From assembly GCA_021613375.1 (NCBI GenBank), contig CM038706.1, forward strand, positions 23,639,366 through 23,703,365: a DNA stretch of 64,000 nucleotides. The letters are read 5' to 3'. The translations under genes and the position numbers were made by a program. Below, piece after piece: positions 47,958 to 59,900 of this stretch (positions are counted from its first letter, which is position 1; every line of letters starts with the position of its first letter). A model generated the notes under the pieces. The model did no database searches. It was not told the origin of the DNA and worked only from the letters and a program-made list of their open reading frames with translations. The stretch is from Megaleporinus macrocephalus (lineage: Eukaryota; Chordata; Actinopteri; Characiformes; Anostomidae).

Positions 47958-49742
47958 AAGGAGCTGCAGGAGCTGCAGGAGCTGAAGAGGCGGAGCAGGG
48001 TAGCACGATACATTTCCTCCACCGCTTTGCCATACAGACGAGGACAATGCGTCAGACTGAGTCACAACCGTCTCCAGCTATAAGAGGTGCTGGTGTACGA
48101 CGAGCTGGCAGAACTCCACCGTACTCAAGGTAGATGATTTTCGAATGATGTACATGGACTATAGGCACTATGCTATACTTTCAGTAGACTTATAAAAGAA
48201 AAGAACTTCTATGTCCTTGGGGAAGTCAATCAGGTTTTTGCTTTTATCTTTCGTTTTTATCTTTCCCTAATGTGCGTTGGGCCTACAAGTATATGAATTG
48301 GTTGCAGCGAACACAGTTTCACTACCACTCTATAAAACACGAATTCATTCACAGCATGAGAGTGCACGGGTTGGAGGAGAAACAACGAACGTTCTCTTCA
48401 GAATAACTAAAGGCGCCCTCGAGGACACGTTGCTGAACCTTATCCAGCTTTATCTCACCCTCTCCCTTATTTCACCTCTGATACGTGAGCGTCTCTGGAA
48501 GCGCTGTTGAACATTCCAGTCAGATCACGACAGCAGACCTGGAGCTTCACAGGGCTTGGCCTGACCTCGCAAGACTTTCCAGCTACGCATTAAAAGAACA
48601 AGGATGTCATTGATGCTCCTTGCCTTTCTTTTATCATATCAGAGGATTTAGATGCTGCTCAAACATCGCACTGAGAACTCTCACCTGCTGGGAACCTTTA
48701 ACTCAGTCTTTCATTATGGTTAGATTGTTCCAGGTGGTGTTTCTGCTTGAGGCTACTGTGCACCATTTTTAGCTGAATTAAGGATTACTGCTTATTTTAT
48801 TAACTGTAGCACATGCGAGGCATGGATGGTCCCTGTTTGGTGGGTCCTGGAATTAGATGTTATTTTAGTTCAAGCTATTGTTATTAGTTTGTAGCTGCCT
48901 GCGCTTAGCCATCAGTACTGAAGCAGCGCTTCGTGTTTAAACGTTGTTCAGTTCTAAAAGGATGATGGATGATGTTACTCTGATGTACGTGATCTGTGGC
49001 CCATATTAATGAACACTTTGTTGGTCAGGGATAATTTTAGAGCCCAAACTCTCTCAAAAGTACATACTTGCCCTAATGCTGACCACCGTCTCCCGGTCTG
49101 CTGCCTCAATGATTAAGTGCAGAAAGTTCACCGCTCTGTACAGAAGTCCAGAGAGGCCATGAGGTAGTTTTAATCTTCTGGATTGTTTATCTTGAGATCA
49201 TGACTTAATTGTCTGGTGGTCTTGAAATAACAAAAGCTGTTTTCTTGTGATCTCAGGAAAAAACGAAAGTTGCTTTGGTAAGATCAAGAAAAACAACTTT
49301 TGCTATCTTAACGTCACCAAAGAAATAAGTAATGATCTCAAAGAACCAACAGTCCAGATGATTTCTGTATTTTGTCTCTCAAGTCACACTGAATCACACC
49401 TAGAATATAGTTCTATGAGTTCTTCCCCTGCATTGCCTGTTCATTGTTTCATTACTCATTGCATTTTTTACACTTTAAAATGTTATTATAATTCTTCCTC
49501 TCTCACCATCATTTATTGATTCATAATTACTGTATTTTTTAAAACACATTTAGAGGTAAACATTGACCAGAAGAGTCTGTGTTTTGTAATTTTATAAAAT
49601 TGTTTTTATTTATTGGTAAACAGGCTTTTATTAGGGAGGCTATTCTGCTTTCCTAAGCTCATTCTTATTATTTCTTATTTTATTAATTTCAAGTTTTTGT
49701 TTGTCTTTATTTTGATATTTTCATTTTACAGTCTTCCCCTTC

Positions 49743-49805
49743 AAGTAATGTATTGTATTGTATTGTATTGTATTGTATTGTATTGTATTGTATAGTATAG
49801 TATTG
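49743..49805. repeat. (TATTG)n pentanucleotide microsatellite
   Basis: About ten TATTG units, the last ones changed to TATAG. Confidence 0.92.
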
Positions 49806-52253
49806 TACAGATTGTCATATTCAGTCTGGATGATCTTACTGCGATTTCTGTTTTTATAAACCTTCTCCGCTTATAGTTTGCAGTAATTTAAGGGAATGTC
49901 ACCAATTTAAGATAAAACACTGTAATTTGGAGTGATTTATTAATACTTGATTTTAGAGAAGCTCGGAGAGTATACAGAGTCAAAGTTCCGAACAATAGTG
50001 GTGAAAGATGGTTATACGACACGAGGTGATTATACCTGCGCTGCCTGTTGTCGGACACTTTGTTTACAGTAGTTTTGTGTTACAGTATAGGTCTGAATAA
50101 TACTGTAATCTGTTTATTTTGATCTTTTCAGGGCGTAGGGGTACATACAGAAGGGTCTTCTAAGGCGAAATATTCCTCAAAGACTATTATTTTGTTTAAG
50201 ATTGTACCTTGTTTTAGTGTCAGTGTTGCATATGGCTCAGGCACGTGTAGGTGTACTGATGGTGTGGGATAGTAAATAAATGGCTATGTTCATGTTGTAG
50301 ACATCAGGACTTATAGTTCCCATAGCCACCACTGTAAAGAGTTTCTATACAAATCCTTTCACATCTAACTACTCTTAACAATATTGTTTACATTTTAATC
50401 ACTGAATTATACAGAGAATTAAAGTTTAGCTTATTTCTTTTTTTAACACTTTGCCCTAATAGTATTTTCTTAGCCTCCTCCTCTTTCTTCTCGCTGAACA
50501 AGTGTAACTGATGCAGTAAAAATAGATAATGCATAGATGATGAAGGCAATATGACATTGTTCAGCTACCTGTATTACGTTGCTATGGAGTTTAAAGTTTT
50601 CTATCTCTTTACGTGTGTATCAGAGTGGAGTAGCCTTGTTTTATTAACATGCTTTTGCGTCCTGGTGGGTTGGTACAAATACCGACCACATAGTTTAGTT
50701 TTGAAAAAATATGTGCTGGTATGTATGTGATTCTGCTTTTAATGAGACTAGAACTCATGGGGGGATACGACACGGCCCTGTGGTCACTAGCTGAAGTTCA
50801 GCAAGTCAAAAGGTCAATTTAATATTCTGTGTCCACGAGGTGAAATATGCATGTTTGGTAGAGTGGAGGAATGTCAGTTTCAGGGCAGCACCTTTGGAGA
50901 TTTGATCCCTTTGCTTCAGGCAGGCCATAGACGCTTGAACAGTTTGCTTCTAGTTGTATTACATGAATACAAATGACGTACATTAAATGCATCCCATCAT
51001 TTCTAAAATACCTCATTTCAAATTCAAGCAATGGGAGTAGCATATAGGCTACAGCTGTGAAACCAGGTTTCTGATTATCTTTCACACTAAACTATAATGT
51101 GTGCCAATCCATATGCTTGATGGAGGTATGCAGCATACCTAATATCTAGTATCACTGTGGTGCTGATACAGATACTGGCAGTCCAGCTTTTTGAAACACG
51201 TTATTGTTATGAAAATGTGAATGCAGGGATTTTATTGTATATATTTAAGGTCCCTACTGTTTCACCCAATTCTTTTTTTAAGTATAGTTTTTTTTGTAAT
51301 GCACCTTAAGGGTTCTCTCATGTGCTAGGTATGTCTTGTGGGATGTTATGCCTTTTCGTCTACATTTCATGTGAAAGTGCATTAGCCGAGCGCTTTGAGG
51401 AAATCATAATAACTGCACTTCAGAGTGGGCTCGGAAAGTCATTGAGTATCAGTATCTGTGGCTTTCCTGATAATAAAACACTACTGCCGAATTTTTACTA
51501 ACTTGTCTTGAAACAATATAGCTACATCAAGAGAACCTTCAGCCAAGTTCTCACGTTCAAATTACTCTTTCAAAACAAAACCATGTCATGGTTGAAATAA
51601 TGAAACAGGTGCATCTGAGAGGCTGTTTACGTCTTACGTTAGGATTTGATTTTGAAAAAAAAAACATAAAAGGAAAACTGAAATTATGTATGTTTTGAAG
51701 TTTGAATGATGATGTTGATGAGCATTGGAATTTTTACTCCCTTAAAATTGAACCACAGGTCTGAAGAGTTTAGTGCCTCTAAAAGCTCCCTCACATGATT
51801 TTTTGCATGAAATGGTTATGAGTATGCTCTGTGATACCAGAGATGTTTTATGATGATAGTTTTCAGATACAGTATTGGCCTAAACAGGACAATCTTAAAG
51901 CCATATATGGTGGGTGTGTAGATGCAGGCAAATAGTCAACAAAGAAAAATGTAATTTTCAGAACCAACCCCTGGTTCCTATCACAAGCACTGAGGTCAGT
52001 AAGTTTCTGTACCTCGAGACCATTTCGCATCCAAACACTCCGGATGACAGTTTACATCTGGACAGCTAAAAATTTGCATTTGTCCCATTTTAAAAGTAAA
52101 CAGGGGCAAATGTGGGGGTGAAGATGTATGAGGGGAGAACCAGGAGGCTTGTTTTTCAGGCTTGCTTGTCGGTTGGGTAAGAATTTGGGAGGGGAGGAGG
52201 GGGTCGAGAACGAAAAATCCATGCATTCCATTTGTTTGTGTGTGTGTTCTAGG

Positions 52254-52587
52254 CTGACTCACTGCTGAGGAGTGGGAAGGTCTGAAGAGCGCGTGCGAGA
52301 GAGAGAGCGAGCGAGAGAGAGAGAGAGAAGCGTCGGAAGGAGGGGAAAGCCTCCATAACGGCTTCGACGGGAGAGAGAGTGAACCGACGGAGAGCAAGAG
52401 CAAGCGCGCGAGAGAGAGAGAGAGAGAGGGAGAGCACCAGGCAGGGAGGGAGTGAGTGAGACGCTGACCCCTCCCCTCCCCTCTTCCTCTCCTCTCCTCA
52501 CCCACCCCCCCCTCCTCCCCCCAACACCTCCCCACTCCTTCTGGAGCTGGCGTGTAGCAGCGGAGAGCACACCGTGACAGAGGCATC
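52254..52587 (+). promoter_or_regulatory. akt3: akt3 5' leader / alternative promoter, GA then CT blocks
   Basis: A plausible acceptor (TTTGTTTGTGTGTGTGTTCTAG) ends at 52253. The following 334 bases contain no ATG at all until the akt3 start codon, which supports a transcribed leader. They consist of a purine block (52290-52460, GAGA/GGAAGG) followed by a pyrimidine block (52469-52540). A second possible acceptor, GTGTAGCAG|CGGAG at 52560/52561, sits 20 bases after the pyrimidine block. Thus the exon could start at 52254, at 52561, or at an internal transcription start, because the block is also CpG-rich. Confidence 0.6.
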
Positions 52588-52633
52588 ATGAGCGATGTCA
52601 CCATCGTCAAAGAAGGCTGGGTGCAGAAGAGGG
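52588..52633 (+). CDS. akt3: akt3 first coding exon (AKT serine/threonine kinase 3)
   Basis: Encodes MSDVTIVKEGWVQKR and the first base of a glycine codon, then GTAAGTG. These residues are the start of the PH domain (first beta strand), which binds PIP3/PI(3,4)P2 and brings the kinase to the plasma membrane for activation by PDK1 and mTORC2. T at residue 5 and VQ at 12-13 match AKT3; I recall AKT1 as MSDVAIVKEGWLHKR and AKT2 as beginning MNEV. The phase-1 junction after codon 15 is the conserved AKT first intron position. The start has A at -3 and is the first ATG after 334 bases. The remaining exons (rest of PH, kinase, hydrophobic tail) are not in the window. Whether this is the akt3a or akt3b copy cannot be told. 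Confidence 0.94.
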
Positions 52634-55159
52634 GTAAGTGCCTGGCTGCTCTCAGAAGCTCGGTTAACTAACGGGCTTGGCTACGCGTGAATGTGAATGT
52701 GAAACTGTGTTTGTGTCTCCAGGGGACCGATTCCTCTATCATGGGTGGGCTCTGCTGCTGTAGTATGCCACAGCATGGCTCCAGCCAGATTATGCTGGAT
52801 GCCGGCATGTGTGGGCGTGCCTGTCTGTATGCGAGTGTGTCTGTAACTATAGTTTCTCACCACATTGATGCAACATAGTCCAAACACATGTGAGCGTATA
52901 GGTGAGAATCTGTGCGTGTCTGTCTCACTGCCTGCTACCTTTCGGCGGTTTGGGTGTATATCATGTGTATGTCATATTCTCATATTCTCAGACTCTCATG
53001 GACTGAGGCTTAGAACAAGCTCTGGTGACACAGCAAGGCCGGTTTCATTTTTATGCCTCTGTGTGTTTGTAGAGAATTTGAAAGATGAATTGCATGGGCC
53101 CTGTTATGTACACATGTATGCATACATATCCAGTCTGTGGATACCACGTGGAAGCAGACCAGACTGCTGTTGCCACTGATAGAAGGTGGGTGGAGGTGGG
53201 GGTATCCTACAGATCTATGTTCTTGCATAGTCTAGTTCCTATCTCTAGCTAGCGAACCTCTTCCCTAACACTAAGGCATCTGATCCAGACAATCAAGGAC
53301 CTTTGAAGAAGTCCATTAGGAGCAGGTGTTGGGACTAGACTCTGTGGTCCAAGGTTGCAGACACCTGTTCTTCCAACTTTCCAGGGTTGCTTTGAACCAT
53401 GAGAGCATTACAGAGGTCATGTACTCATGGCCCAGTGCTTGGGGCTTTATACCTCTTATGTGTGGCCACTCTAGAGCATCACTCTAGTAAGAAAGAAGTG
53501 GTGTCTAGACACTTGCGCACATATAGTGTATGTGCCTATGAAGACTGTGGTCTCTCTATCCTTGCTATGCATCCTTGTTGATCTCATACTCAACATCCTA
53601 CTGCGTTTACAGCATCCCAACCTCTGCTACCCTGGCGCTGGCGCCCCTGCCTGAATTATGGGCCGGTGCTTTGTGACTGCCACAGTTGAGTTGATTTAGA
53701 TGACTCCTGTTACAGTGTGTCTCACATTGATTTTTATTTTCTGGTGAAATTTCAAGCAGTATGATGGTGGGGTTTCATGCCTGATGTGATTTGTGGCTGT
53801 TTTTTTCTTTCTTTCTTTCTTCCCCCCGTTTCTACCCTTATTGACCGTCGCACACTGTTGATGTTTCCCATGTTAAGCTAAAAAAGTGGGCTGATACAAG
53901 CAGTGCTGTATTTTTTATTTTTTAGCTACGTTTCTGCCATGTAACCTACCTCAAAGCTGCTTCTTTCCAGATGCTGCCTGTTTGATGCATTGGCTGTTCC
54001 AGACTCTGCAGCAGTAAAGCTGGCTAGTTTATTTCTCAGATAGGAACAGGATAGTGTCTGGTGTATGTTTAATATAATGATAATGCTTTAGTTTACTGTA
54101 CAAATTTTAGGGCCCATAGCCTACATTATTATTATTTTGGATTTATGTAGCAAAAACAGTGATATTTCATTTTGGCATAGGCATTGTAGTAACTGGCATA
54201 TCATTTAAGGTGGAATGGGAAGATTTGAATAAGAAACTTCAGCTTTTAAAGTGCCTCCTATATTTTCTTTTTTTTAATGGCTTGAAGTGAAGGCTGACTA
54301 ACATGGAGCTTGGTTCAACCCAGTTCCTTAATAATCAAGTTCATGACAAGAACCAAAATTCATAAACGTCCAAACTATGATGATCCTTTATCCCATATGC
54401 ATCACCTGGTCAGATCACCCACACATTCTGTTACTGTACTGTACTGATAAAACCAGTCCTGCTCGATTAAGGCTTAAGACTAAATGATCGCTGTTCTGTT
54501 TGGATTTGGATTGTGTGTCATTAAAAAAACAGTCTGGACCTAAACTTGTTTTTTTTCTTTTAACTTTATTGTGAATTGGCAGGGCTTACTTGATGTAGGC
54601 TAAAAAGGTGGACGTATGCAGATGTGATGGTTTTTAGGACATCACAAAAACATTAATTTAAAAACAGGCTGTGTGTGACTTGACGTGTTATGTTTTGAAA
54701 CATGCTACAGTCTGCTTTTTCAGGAGGTGTGGCCTTTATTTCAGACGTATGAGTTGTTCATCTGTGGTACATAGATACTGATAACTACTAATAGACGCAG
54801 CGTATGAGTGTTTTGCTAAGTTGAGTAGAGCTGTACTGAACTTTAAGTTAAAGCAGTTGTAGAAGTTCATTTATGCAAACAAACCAGGTCAGGATGTCAG
54901 CGTCTTGCTCACTTCTACCATGTTTTGTCTTTTCTTTAAAAAAACTTGTATGAATTAGTCAGGATGAGTGAGATTTGAGATTTTGTGCGTCTGTGAGACC
55001 GCATGTGGCTGTGGCCACGCCTGGGCCGGGCCTGCAACCGTAGAACGGGTTGACTGGGGGTGAACGTTTGTGTGTGTGTGTGTGTGTGGTGCTGCAGCCC
55101 TGGGCTGGGAAACAGACCTCGTTGTGTTGGGCTTGGCCGTCTGCCAGGATGACCCCGAT

Positions 55160-55345
55160 CACCCTCTCCTTTTCCTTTCTTTTCCTGCTTTGTCTCCACC
55201 ACTCTCTCTTTCCATTATTGCTTTTGCTGTCCCGTCTCAGACTCTAGCCCTACCTTTTAATTTTCCATTTTGTCGCTGTCTCTCTTGGTCTCGTCTTCCA
55301 TTGCTTTCTTTCTCTCTGTCCATCTTTCTTTCTTCTTCACTTCAC
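55160..55345 (+). repeat. CT-rich polypyrimidine tract
   Basis: About 185 bases dominated by C and T, with CTCTCTCTT, TTTCTTTCTTCTTC and similar runs. It is followed by a TTGCTAG acceptor-like site at about 55373 and a MEF2-like TTAAAAATAG at about 55463. It could serve a minor exon, but no coding frame follows that I recognise. Confidence 0.6.
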
Positions 55346-57247
55346 CCCCCGCCGCCTCGTTTCTGTATTGCTAGACATGTCGGTGTTTGCTGCAGTAGAC
55401 GTTTCTTTGGCCGCGTCCCTAGCTTGGCTCGGCCTGGCCACTGCGTCCACTCCGCACTCTTTTAAAAATAGAGCCGAAGGGGAGCGAGAAAGAGAGAGAG
55501 AGAGAAGGAGTGGAGGATGACCAAACGAATGACATAATTTCCTGTTTACTACACCAGTGAATGGGTCACTAGGAGCTTCCCCCTCACTCACAGAGACCTC
55601 TTTGACTCTTCTCGAAAACTTCCGCTCATCGTTCCTCAGGCGTTTTATTATACTGCGATGACTGGACACAGGTGGCAGCTCCTACTGGTGCCTGATGTCT
55701 TGAGTGTTAGTCTGCATGACGTGCTGGTGACCACAGACAAACCACTCAACTTGTGACTCGACTGTGTCTCGTTCTTAATTGGCTTAAAAACACAAGAAAA
55801 GGCCTAAAAACATATTTGGGCAGAATTGAACACAGAGCTGAGCTGTAGCCTTTCATTTTTAGCTGATAGCAGTGACCTTAGGAGTGTAGAGGGAGTTTAT
55901 CAGAGTTAGTTTATCAGAGCAATGTGTTTATACTGTTTCTGGACTGAGCTAACATCAGCTAGATAACCTAGTTAGTCATAAAACCATGCTACATCTGCCT
56001 TCTCGGTCACGGCCCTGGCCATGTCCTCACATTTATATGTTGGTCTTTCGGAGTGGCCATGGTTTAATATACATGCATACATACATACTCACAAACACAA
56101 GCAGAACTCTAACATTTTATTGCCCTATTGAAACGTATGTGTGCTGGATATCTGATTAGAATTTTTACATACGTGGTGTAAATAACAAGCAGCAGAGAGC
56201 CTAGAAGTTATATGAAAGGATCTTCAATAAGCAATAAGGCCGCATGGGTTCTTGTGACAAATCTGTTTACTTAAATGCAGACTTTGAGGCTGGCCAGAGC
56301 CTGAAGAGTCTGTACCATCGTGATTGGGTGGCCACTGCAGAGACAGCAGAGATTCATACAACAGAATACTCGTACTTTGCGTGACTTGGGAGGTCTTGCA
56401 GTCACGTAGCCGCTGTTTTCTGGAACGTTAGAGGACAAAGTAGCTTATTCATTAAGTGACTTTAGTCACAGTGATTCATCAAATTTGTGATCACTGGATA
56501 TACGCAGTAGGCAGTATTGTAAACAGATTGTAGGAAGTTATATAGATATGAATGAATGAATGAAGGACTGAATGAATACTCTTTTTTGCTTTCACTAATG
56601 TTTTTGCAGTTAGCAGTTGATAGAAGGAGAAGCGCCAGGGAGCACTGCACTTTCTAGAATAGTTTGTAAATCAAAACATTCGCCTCTCCAGCCACAGGTC
56701 GGGTTGAGGTGACAGCCGTGGACTGTGCTTGTAGACTCAAAATAAACCAATCACTCAGCAAGCTACTGCTTAAAGACTCCCAACCGGATGTTCTTCGCGT
56801 ATCTTGAAATGCAGAGGTCATGTAAAGATATTGTGGTTTCTTATTTAAGGCCATGTTGAGGGGTAATACTTAAGACTCAACCAACACCTGCATGAAGTGA
56901 CTGTTGTTAGTAGCTGTTGTCAGTAGCTTATGTCAGTATATGTTTCTAGCAATCATCTCTTTTTTCCAGATTATACTGCATCATCATTTTTTTCCCTTTT
57001 CACGGTCTATGGCTTTTACTGAATAGAGTTAAACGAGTATTTTAGGGTAAATTAGCGAAATACAATATACATTAAGCAGCATCATTGATTGCTTATGTTT
57101 GGCTGTGTGGCTGCAGACCAGCGGCTGGCTATGAGGCTGTAGAGCTCAGTGCAGAGTCACATGGTTGCCATGCTCTCTCCCGCAGGACCTTCGGAACACT
57201 CTGTACTGAGCAGAGGATGCAGAGACATGAATGAATATCTCTAGCTC

Positions 57248-57320
57248 TATATATATATATATCTCTCTTCCTGTCTCTCTCTGGCTTCCCCCCACTCTCT
57301 CCTTCTCTCTCTCTCTGTCT
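57248..57320. repeat. (AT)n-(CT)n compound simple repeat
   Basis: TATATATATATATC followed by CTCTCTTCCTGTCTCTCTCT-like runs. Confidence 0.85.
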
Positions 57321-59801
57321 GCGTCAGTTTCATAGCCATATTCAAGTCATTTACGCCCTGATCATATGTCGTCATGTACACTAATGAATCCGCTCTGTCA
57401 TAGGCCATGTACACATCTTTTTGTTTTCTTTTTCCATCTCTCTTGCACACATACATATGTGCACTGACCTTGCAGTCCCTGTTTCTGACTCTGCTGTATC
57501 GTTTGCCTCATTTCTTTCTTACCTAGCAATATTCTGCTCTCAAATGTCCAGTGCACCCATATCAGGTCTTTTTATCTCTCTCTTGCACTCTTTCACTCTC
57601 TCCCTGAGACATGTCTGATGCTTTAGCTGGTTCTTACAGTACGATGCCCACTGTATATGAGGTCACTGTCCATTCAAGACCCTAGTGGTGAAATGTTTCA
57701 GGCCTACTGTAGCCACACCCATGTAATAATCTAGGATGAAGACTGAGGAGCCTGATGGTAGTAACATGTGTGAGATAGGCTAGATATTAATTAAAGGGAG
57801 TTCTGGAATTGGTTTGTTTTTAATAATAAGTAAGAGTCTGTTTAAATACTGGTAAAAAGCTTATGGTAAAACTTACTGTCATCAGTTTCAAAATATACAC
57901 CCCTATATTGGTCATTGTTAACAAAGTGGTGTGCTGATTGTACAGATGCTCCCCATGTGTTGTAGAAGGTGATCGTTTTTGAGTTCATGTTGAATGTCCA
58001 GTTATATTACAGCAGATTAGAACCACATGGAGAGCAAATATAAAAACAGCTCACTTGGCTGTGGTCATCATATCTAGACACACTTAAAAGTAAGTGCAGT
58101 TCACTAAGAAAGCTGATGTCAGTAGAAAGAATGAGGTCAGGCCTGTGTTTATTTTTTTTTATAACTAACAATTGAGCCTTAGTTTTGTGTGATGTGAGAT
58201 GGTTCAGGTTTAACAGCAAAAGCACAAAACACATCTCTGACAGCCATATGCTTGCTCACTAGCACGTTATCACACTTTGACGATGTAAATTCTTAATTGA
58301 TAGTTTATTAGTATTAGATTATAGCTTGCTATGTCTGGTGCAGGCAGTGGTTTATTTTGTATTGTGTTTTAAACCCTGGACCACTGGATATCAGTGTTGT
58401 AATCATCTTCATCTAATAGACTTAAGCAAGACTCCAACTTGAGCAAGTAGCATAATGTCATGCAGTAGCTGAAGTTAGCATTAGCATGTATCTATAGAAA
58501 TGTATGTACGAATTGATTTCCTTGCTTACAGTATTACAGTATATCACAGTATATTGAATCCTAACCTCTATATCGTGAAGCTTGCCGATACACAGCTCTG
58601 GTTATTACAGTATGGAGTAACTGGTGTGCTAACTGGCACCGGTGTGTTGCTGTATTCAGCATATCAAGTGGGATGTTTTCAGGTGGTATAAGATCTGTAG
58701 GAGCGTAATCTTTGTGTATTCTTTTGTGTGATAGTTAACATGAACAGTGATTTCAGGTTATTTGCCAAACTTCTCAGGTAGAGCCCATATAATAGTTTCA
58801 CATGACCGACAATTGGTTTGAACCCGTCTACACAGGTGCACGACAGCGAAAGTGTTGATCTCTTGGTTTGAGCTTTCTTTAGCTTTGAAATGACTTTTTA
58901 GTAGAATGATTTACATTCCTACTACTAAAAAAGCAAGAAATGCCCTTATTAGTACATTCTGTAACAGATTCTAGTGTTTTGGCAGGTATGTGATTATGTG
59001 ACTAGGGAGAAATGTCAGTGAGGAAGTAGACTAAACTTTACTAGAAATAAACTTTCTCCATGCTGACTGTTTCACTAGTTGCAGTGATGTGCTGATGCTT
59101 CCAGAGTGGGCACTCTTCTCCCAGGTTACTGACAACAGTCCGTAAGCCTGGCAGCTTCTCGTGCAGCAAAGTGCTAGTGACTCTGGTGAGTTGTGGAGAA
59201 TCTGTTTTTCTTCACTGTGGATCTCTCTGATGATCACCGTGCTGGTTGTCCAAAGCTGCTCCTAGCAGTGAGGGTCCTTGCTTTGCGGTGCTGCGCCTAA
59301 ATGTTTCTGCCTTATCCTTTTATGGGCACACACGTGCCCCCATGCACACACGTCCATGTGCACTCGCCTCTCACCTCTGCCTGCCAGCCAGCGAGTGTGT
59401 GTGTTAGTGTGTGTTTGTGTGTGTCAGCCCAGTGTTGACACATTTTGAGAAGAAAGCAGCAGCCCCCTCAGTCACGACTCTGAGACGTGTGTGTTTTGTT
59501 TAGTGTTCGAGCGCGTGCGTGTTTGAGTGGTCTATAGAGAAGGCCCCAGTCCGCGTTCTTGGGGGTCAGAAGAAGTAGTGGCTGTCTAGGAGTCGCTGGT
59601 TAAATCATTGACTGCACACCTCAGCCTGACTGACTGCAGAGTTTAGTCATCTTTTTAAACATGCAGTGAGAGAGAGCCTTGAGAATAAGAGGGATTCTGG
59701 TACTCCGTGTTTGGCTATCGTCCCCTTTGGAGATAGCAAGTTGGACAGCAGGAGGAAAGGAGCGAAAGAGGAGACAGAGAATGGTGGAGAGAAAAGACAA
59801 T

Positions 59802-59900
59802 ACTGTGCAAAAGTCATAGACCACTCTTTCAATGCATTTCCAGTCAAAGCATTCCATTCTTCCATTCTTAAGACTCGGTTTAGTCTTAAGGCTGCTACAA
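59802..59900. mobile_element. Dispersed repeat end fragment
   Basis: Begins TACTGTGCAAAAGTCATAGA, a word I recall as the end of a common fish DNA element. Only the end is clear. Words near 60430-60490 (GGCAAAAACAAACAAGTGAA) may belong to the same element. Confidence 0.4.

Larger units (their letters stand above)
46402..52250 (+). other. Probable akt3 intron, right part
   Basis: Largely unique. Contains a (GA)n at 47921-47957 followed by GGAGCTGCA triplication, and a (TATTG)n at 49743-49805. Reverse family A fragments lie at about 50281-50340 and 51940-51990. The 137-codon minus-strand frame at 47058-47471 has random composition. No additional exon is recognised. Confidence 0.4.

Noticed and set aside
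51996..52610. 204-codon minus-strand frame
   Set aside because: It is the complement of the GA/CT leader (Ser-Leu runs) and lies antisense to the akt3 start exon; no domain.
55070..55465. 131-codon plus-strand frame
   Set aside because: Consists largely of translated TG and CT repeats (Cys-Val then Ser-Leu-Pro runs).
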